Shown here: piece by piece, positions 13,674 to 15,787 of the stretch
How positions within the stretch are numbered: position 1 is the stretch's first letter
How the letters are laid out: the number at the start of each line of letters is the position of its first letter
DNA from: Sphingomonas bacterium
Lineage (GTDB): Bacteria > Pseudomonadota > Alphaproteobacteria > Sphingomonadales > Sphingomonadaceae
Length of the DNA: 15,787 nt
Direction: 5' to 3'
Assembly: GCA_026785965.1 (NCBI GenBank)
Contig: JAJAYY010000196.1
Location: 1-15,787, forward strand
Made by a program: the position numbers and the translations under genes
Notes under the pieces: model-generated
What the model saw: the letters and a program-made list of their open reading frames with translations, nothing else
Told to the model about the DNA's origin: nothing
Databases searched by the model: none

Positions 13674-15356
13674 ATGACCGACAATAACAATCTGCAGCAG
13701 TTCCTCGATCAGATGAGCAGCTACTGCGACGAATCGGCCGGTCTTTCGAACGGCGGCGCGGCGTCGTCGATCCCGGCGATCGGCCGCGTGATCGAAATCG
13801 CCGGCTCGGGATCGCGGGTCGCGATGCACGCCGACCGCATGATGCATTTGATGGGCCACCCCGACGCCTCGATCGCGATGTCGGGCCAGGTCGGAAGCCA
13901 GTTGAAGATGAAGGTCGGCACCAGCTGGCTGATCGCCAACGTCCGCACGCTGTGCGCGTCCGACGACGGCGCGGTCATCGCCAACGTCGATTTCCTTGGC
14001 GAAGGCAATCAGACCGCCAGCGGCAGCCTGACCGGCTTTCGCCGCGGCGTCACCCGCTATCCAATCCCGGGCGGCGAGATCATGCCGGTGTCGACCGAAG
14101 ACATGCGCGCGATCTTCGCCGCCGACGACAGCCCGCACGTCGAGATCGGCACCGTCTATCCGACCGACGATATTCGCGGCACGTTGTACGTCGATCCGAT
14201 GCTGTCGAGGCATTTCGCGATCCTCGGTTCGACCGGCACCGGCAAGTCGACCGCGGTCGCGCTGATCCTCCACCGCATTTCGAAATTGTCGCCCGAGGGC
14301 CACATCGTGATGATCGATCCGCACGGCGAATATTCGGCGGCGTTCAAAAGCTGCGGCGAACTGTTCAACGCCGACAATCTGCAATTGCCCTATTGGCTGC
14401 TCAATTTCGAGGAGCATTGCGAGGTCCTGCTGACCACCGACGGCGCCGAGCGCCAGCGCGACGCCGACATTCTCGCCAAATGCCTGCTCGCGGCACGAAT
14501 CAAGGGCAAGGCAGCCGAAAGCCTCGGCAAGGTCACGGTCGATTCGCCGATCCCTTATCTGCTGTCGGATCTCAACGCGATCCTGGTCAACGAGATGGGC
14601 AAGCTCGACCGCGCCGGCGACACGCTGCCGTTTCAGCGGATCAAGAACAAGCTCGACGAATTGAAGGCCGATCCGCGCTACGCGTTCATGTTCTCGGGCA
14701 TGTTGGTGAGCGATTCGATGGGCAGCTTCATCGCCAAATTGTTCCGCTTGCCAAGCCACGGCAAGCCGATCTCGATCGTCGATGTGTCGGGCATCCCGTC
14801 CGAAGTCACTTCGGTCGTGGTGTCGGTGCTGGCGCGAATGGTGTTCGATTATGCGATCTGGTCGCGGACCGAGGCGCAGCGCCCGATCCTGCTCGTGTGC
14901 GAGGAAGCCCACCGCTACGTCCCCAAGGACGATACCGCCAAGGGCCAGGCGGTGCGCAAGATCCTCGAGCGGATCGCCAAGGAAGGCCGCAAATATGGCG
15001 TCAGCCTGGGCCTGATCACGCAGCGGCCGTCGGATCTGGCCGAAGGCGTGCTGTCGCAGTGCGGCACGATCATCGCCATGCGCCTCAACAACGAACGCGA
15101 TCAGGCGTGCGTCCGCGCCGCAATGCCCGAAGGCGCGCGCGGTTTCCTCGATGCCATCCCGGCGTTGCGCAATCGCGAATGCATCGTCTGCGGCGAAGGC
15201 GTCGCGATCCCGATCCGCGTCCGCTTCGACGACCTCGAACCCGAAAAGCGCCCCGCCTCGTCCGACCCGAGCTTCGCCGCTTTGTGGCGCGAGAGCGGCG
15301 ACGAGGCCGGAATCATCAACCGCACGATCAAGCGCTGGCGGGGCCACGGGCGCTGA
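13674..15356 (+). CDS. HerA-type (DUF87) hexameric ATPase, free-standing
   Basis: The protein is 560 aa. HerA proteins are FtsK-like hexameric DNA-translocating ATPases. The N-terminal part (about 34-165) fits a HAS-barrel. Walker A is GSTGTGKST at 185-193, followed by the HerA-typical DPHGEY at 215-220. Walker B is ILLVCEEAH at 405-413, with Glu410/Glu411 as likely catalytic residues. The TQRPSDL block (449-455) holds likely sensor or arginine-finger residues. The ATG at 13674 was chosen over a TTG at 13638 because AAGG lies 11 bases ahead and the family usually begins with a short polar segment. No NurA nuclease, SIR2 or DUF4297 partner is in the window: upstream is the TIGR02186 gene 123 bases away, downstream a small convergent gene. 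The family call is firm; the cellular role is not known. Confidence 0.9.
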   Translation: MTDNNNLQQFLDQMSSYCDESAGLSNGGAASSIPAIGRVIEIAGSGSRVAMHADRMMHLMGHPDASIAMSGQVGSQLKMKVGTSWLIANVRTLCASDDGAVIANVDFLGEGNQTASGSLTGFRRGVTRYPIPGGEIMPVSTEDMRAIFAADDSPHVEIGTVYPTDDIRGTLYVDPMLSRHFAILGSTGTGKSTAVALILHRISKLSPEGHIVMIDPHGEYSAAFKSCGELFNADNLQLPYWLLNFEEHCEVLLTTDGAERQRDADILAKCLLAARIKGKAAESLGKVTVDSPIPYLLSDLNAILVNEMGKLDRAGDTLPFQRIKNKLDELKADPRYAFMFSGMLVSDSMGSFIAKLFRLPSHGKPISIVDVSGIPSEVTSVVVSVLARMVFDYAIWSRTEAQRPILLVCEEAHRYVPKDDTAKGQAVRKILERIAKEGRKYGVSLGLITQRPSDLAEGVLSQCGTIIAMRLNNERDQACVRAAMPEGARGFLDAIPALRNRECIVCGEGVAIPIRVRFDDLEPEKRPASSDPSFAALWRESGDEAGIINRTIKRWRGHGR

Positions 15357-15518
15357 GCCGCCGAGCGTAGCGCGGCGATGGCACAGCAATCGCGAGCAGC
15401 GCGAAGAGCTGGCGAAGCTCGGCCGGCCTGCGGTTGAGCCGCCGTAAGCGGCGTGAACCGACAGGACCGACGTCACGGGATTTACTCCCGTGACGACTCA
15501 ATGGGTGGAAAGCGGACG
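15357..15518. other. Palindrome-rich spacer between convergent genes
   Basis: The spacer holds several inverted repeats. GCCGC (15357-15361) pairs with GCGGC (15372-15376), GAGCT with AGCTC lies near 15406-15420, and GCCGC (15438-15442) pairs with GCGGC (15448-15452). The first and third share the start GAGCCGCCG. None has a T run, so none is a standard terminator. It may be a decayed dispersed repeat. Confidence 0.5.
15471..15495. repeat. Perfect 10-bp inverted repeat
   Basis: CGTCACGGGA (15471-15480) is followed after TTTAC by its exact complement (15486-15495). It could be a hairpin in RNA or an operator-like site. No T run follows on either strand. Confidence 0.6.
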
Positions 15519-15787
15519 TTAGCCCGTTTCCGGGGCGTAGCGGACGGGCTTTGCCGCCTCTTGTGATAGGTCGATGCTCTTGACCTCTCCGACGGCAAGC
15601 AACCAATCACCCCACATCGCGGGATCAGCGGGACCGCCATCAGGCCAGATCGCTACCTCTCGGTTCATCGCGCTCAAGAGCCAAACGAGGTCATCAGATT
15701 GCTTCCCTCCGCGCTCCCAATGGTTCTCGATGAAGACGCGCATCGCGTCAAACGCCTCCAAGGCGGTGAGACGAGGAAGAGCTGCAA
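15519..15787 (-). CDS. Small hypothetical protein, start outside the window
   Basis: On the minus strand the frame ends with TAA at 15519-15521 and stays open to the window edge. At least 88 residues are visible, and the true start is probably beyond 15787. A TTG at 15761 is a poor start: codons before it continue in the same style (PRLTALEAFDAMRVFIE). Visible features are an EAFDAMRVF helix, an SDDLVWLL block and DGGPADPAMWGDWL near the C-terminus. It has no signal peptide or membrane segment in the visible part. From memory it resembles short proteins with EAxxAM, SDD and DPAxWxDW blocks that often lie beside polymorphic toxins as candidate immunity proteins; this is a weak impression, not a search result. 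GC is about 60% by hand count, somewhat below the HerA gene. The hairpin at 15521-15550 overlaps its last codons. Confidence 0.55.
   Translation of the reverse strand, partial: AALPRLTALEAFDAMRVFIENHWERGGKQSDDLVWLLSAMNREVAIWPDGGPADPAMWGDWLLAVGEVKSIDLSQEAAKPVRYAPETG
15521..15552 (+). terminator. Possible terminator hairpin for the HerA transcript
   Basis: AGCCCG (15521-15526) pairs with CGGGCT (15545-15550), and inside it TCCG pairs with CGGA across a 2-base bulge, around an 8-base loop. Only three T residues end it. It lies within the last codons of the minus-strand gene, so it may end plus-strand transcripts coming from the HerA gene. Weak support. Confidence 0.35.

Noticed and set aside
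13674..15356. HerA-based phage defence system (HerA with SIR2 or DUF4297)
   Set aside because: No partner gene is adjacent within the window; kept only as an orphan HerA-type ATPase.
13617..15476. 619-codon minus-strand frame opposite the HerA-type gene
   Set aside because: Antisense to an ATPase with intact Walker motifs; shadow-type composition (many Arg, Asp, His, Ala) and no Shine-Dalgarno.
1..15787. CRISPR array, tRNA, rRNA, insertion sequence or prophage genes
   Set aside because: No spaced direct repeats, no cloverleaf or rRNA stretch recognised, and no transposase or integrase motif was seen in any frame.

Overview
The window reads as chromosomal DNA of an alphaproteobacterium, most likely of the order Sphingomonadales (Sphingomonas or a close relative). 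The reasons are the high GC content (coding regions near two-thirds GC by hand count) and the gene set: S46 dipeptidyl peptidases with a DEGMW mature start, a short NfrB/NfrA-like pair, a TIGR02186 protein next to a TauE/SafE permease, and a free-standing HerA-type ATPase. No rRNA, tRNA, CRISPR array, transposase or integrase was seen.

Layout. 1-465 (-): first 155 codons of argininosuccinate synthase (argG). 592-1266 (+): exported Met-rich protein with four EF-hands, ended by a clear intrinsic terminator. 1354-5518 (+): two tandem S46 peptidase genes, 682 and 681 aa, separated by a strong hairpin. Four genes follow on the - strand, read from right to left: Flp-type pilin (8813-8640), a secreted hypothetical protein perhaps IalB-like (8600-8106), rlmN (8042-6789) and a cyclopropane fatty acid synthase (6757-5540). 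A roughly 430-base intergenic region of low GC separates these from a + strand run: a probable 15-codon leader peptide, an NfrB-like membrane glycosyltransferase and an NfrA-like outer-membrane protein, each joined to the next by a 4-base stop/start overlap. Next come a TauE/SafE permease and a TIGR02186 membrane protein, also with a 4-base overlap, then a HerA-type ATPase. The right end holds a palindrome-rich spacer and the 3' part of a small - strand gene that runs off the window.

How the genes may work together. The two S46 enzymes look like a duplicated pair whose substrate pockets have diverged: the position that sets DPP7 versus DPP11 specificity is Gly in the first and Arg in the second. 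Together they could release dipeptides after both hydrophobic and acidic residues in the periplasm. The NfrB/NfrA-like genes suggest synthesis and export of a surface glycan, but in reduced form: NfrB lacks the C-terminal c-di-GMP-sensing region known from E. coli, and NfrA lacks the long N-terminal repeat region. The TauE/TIGR02186 pair suggests anion (perhaps sulfur compound) transport with an accessory membrane protein of unknown role. I do not see a complete new defence system. The most promising leads are the S46 specificity pair, the leader-peptide/NfrB/NfrA arrangement and the edge gene at 15519-15787.
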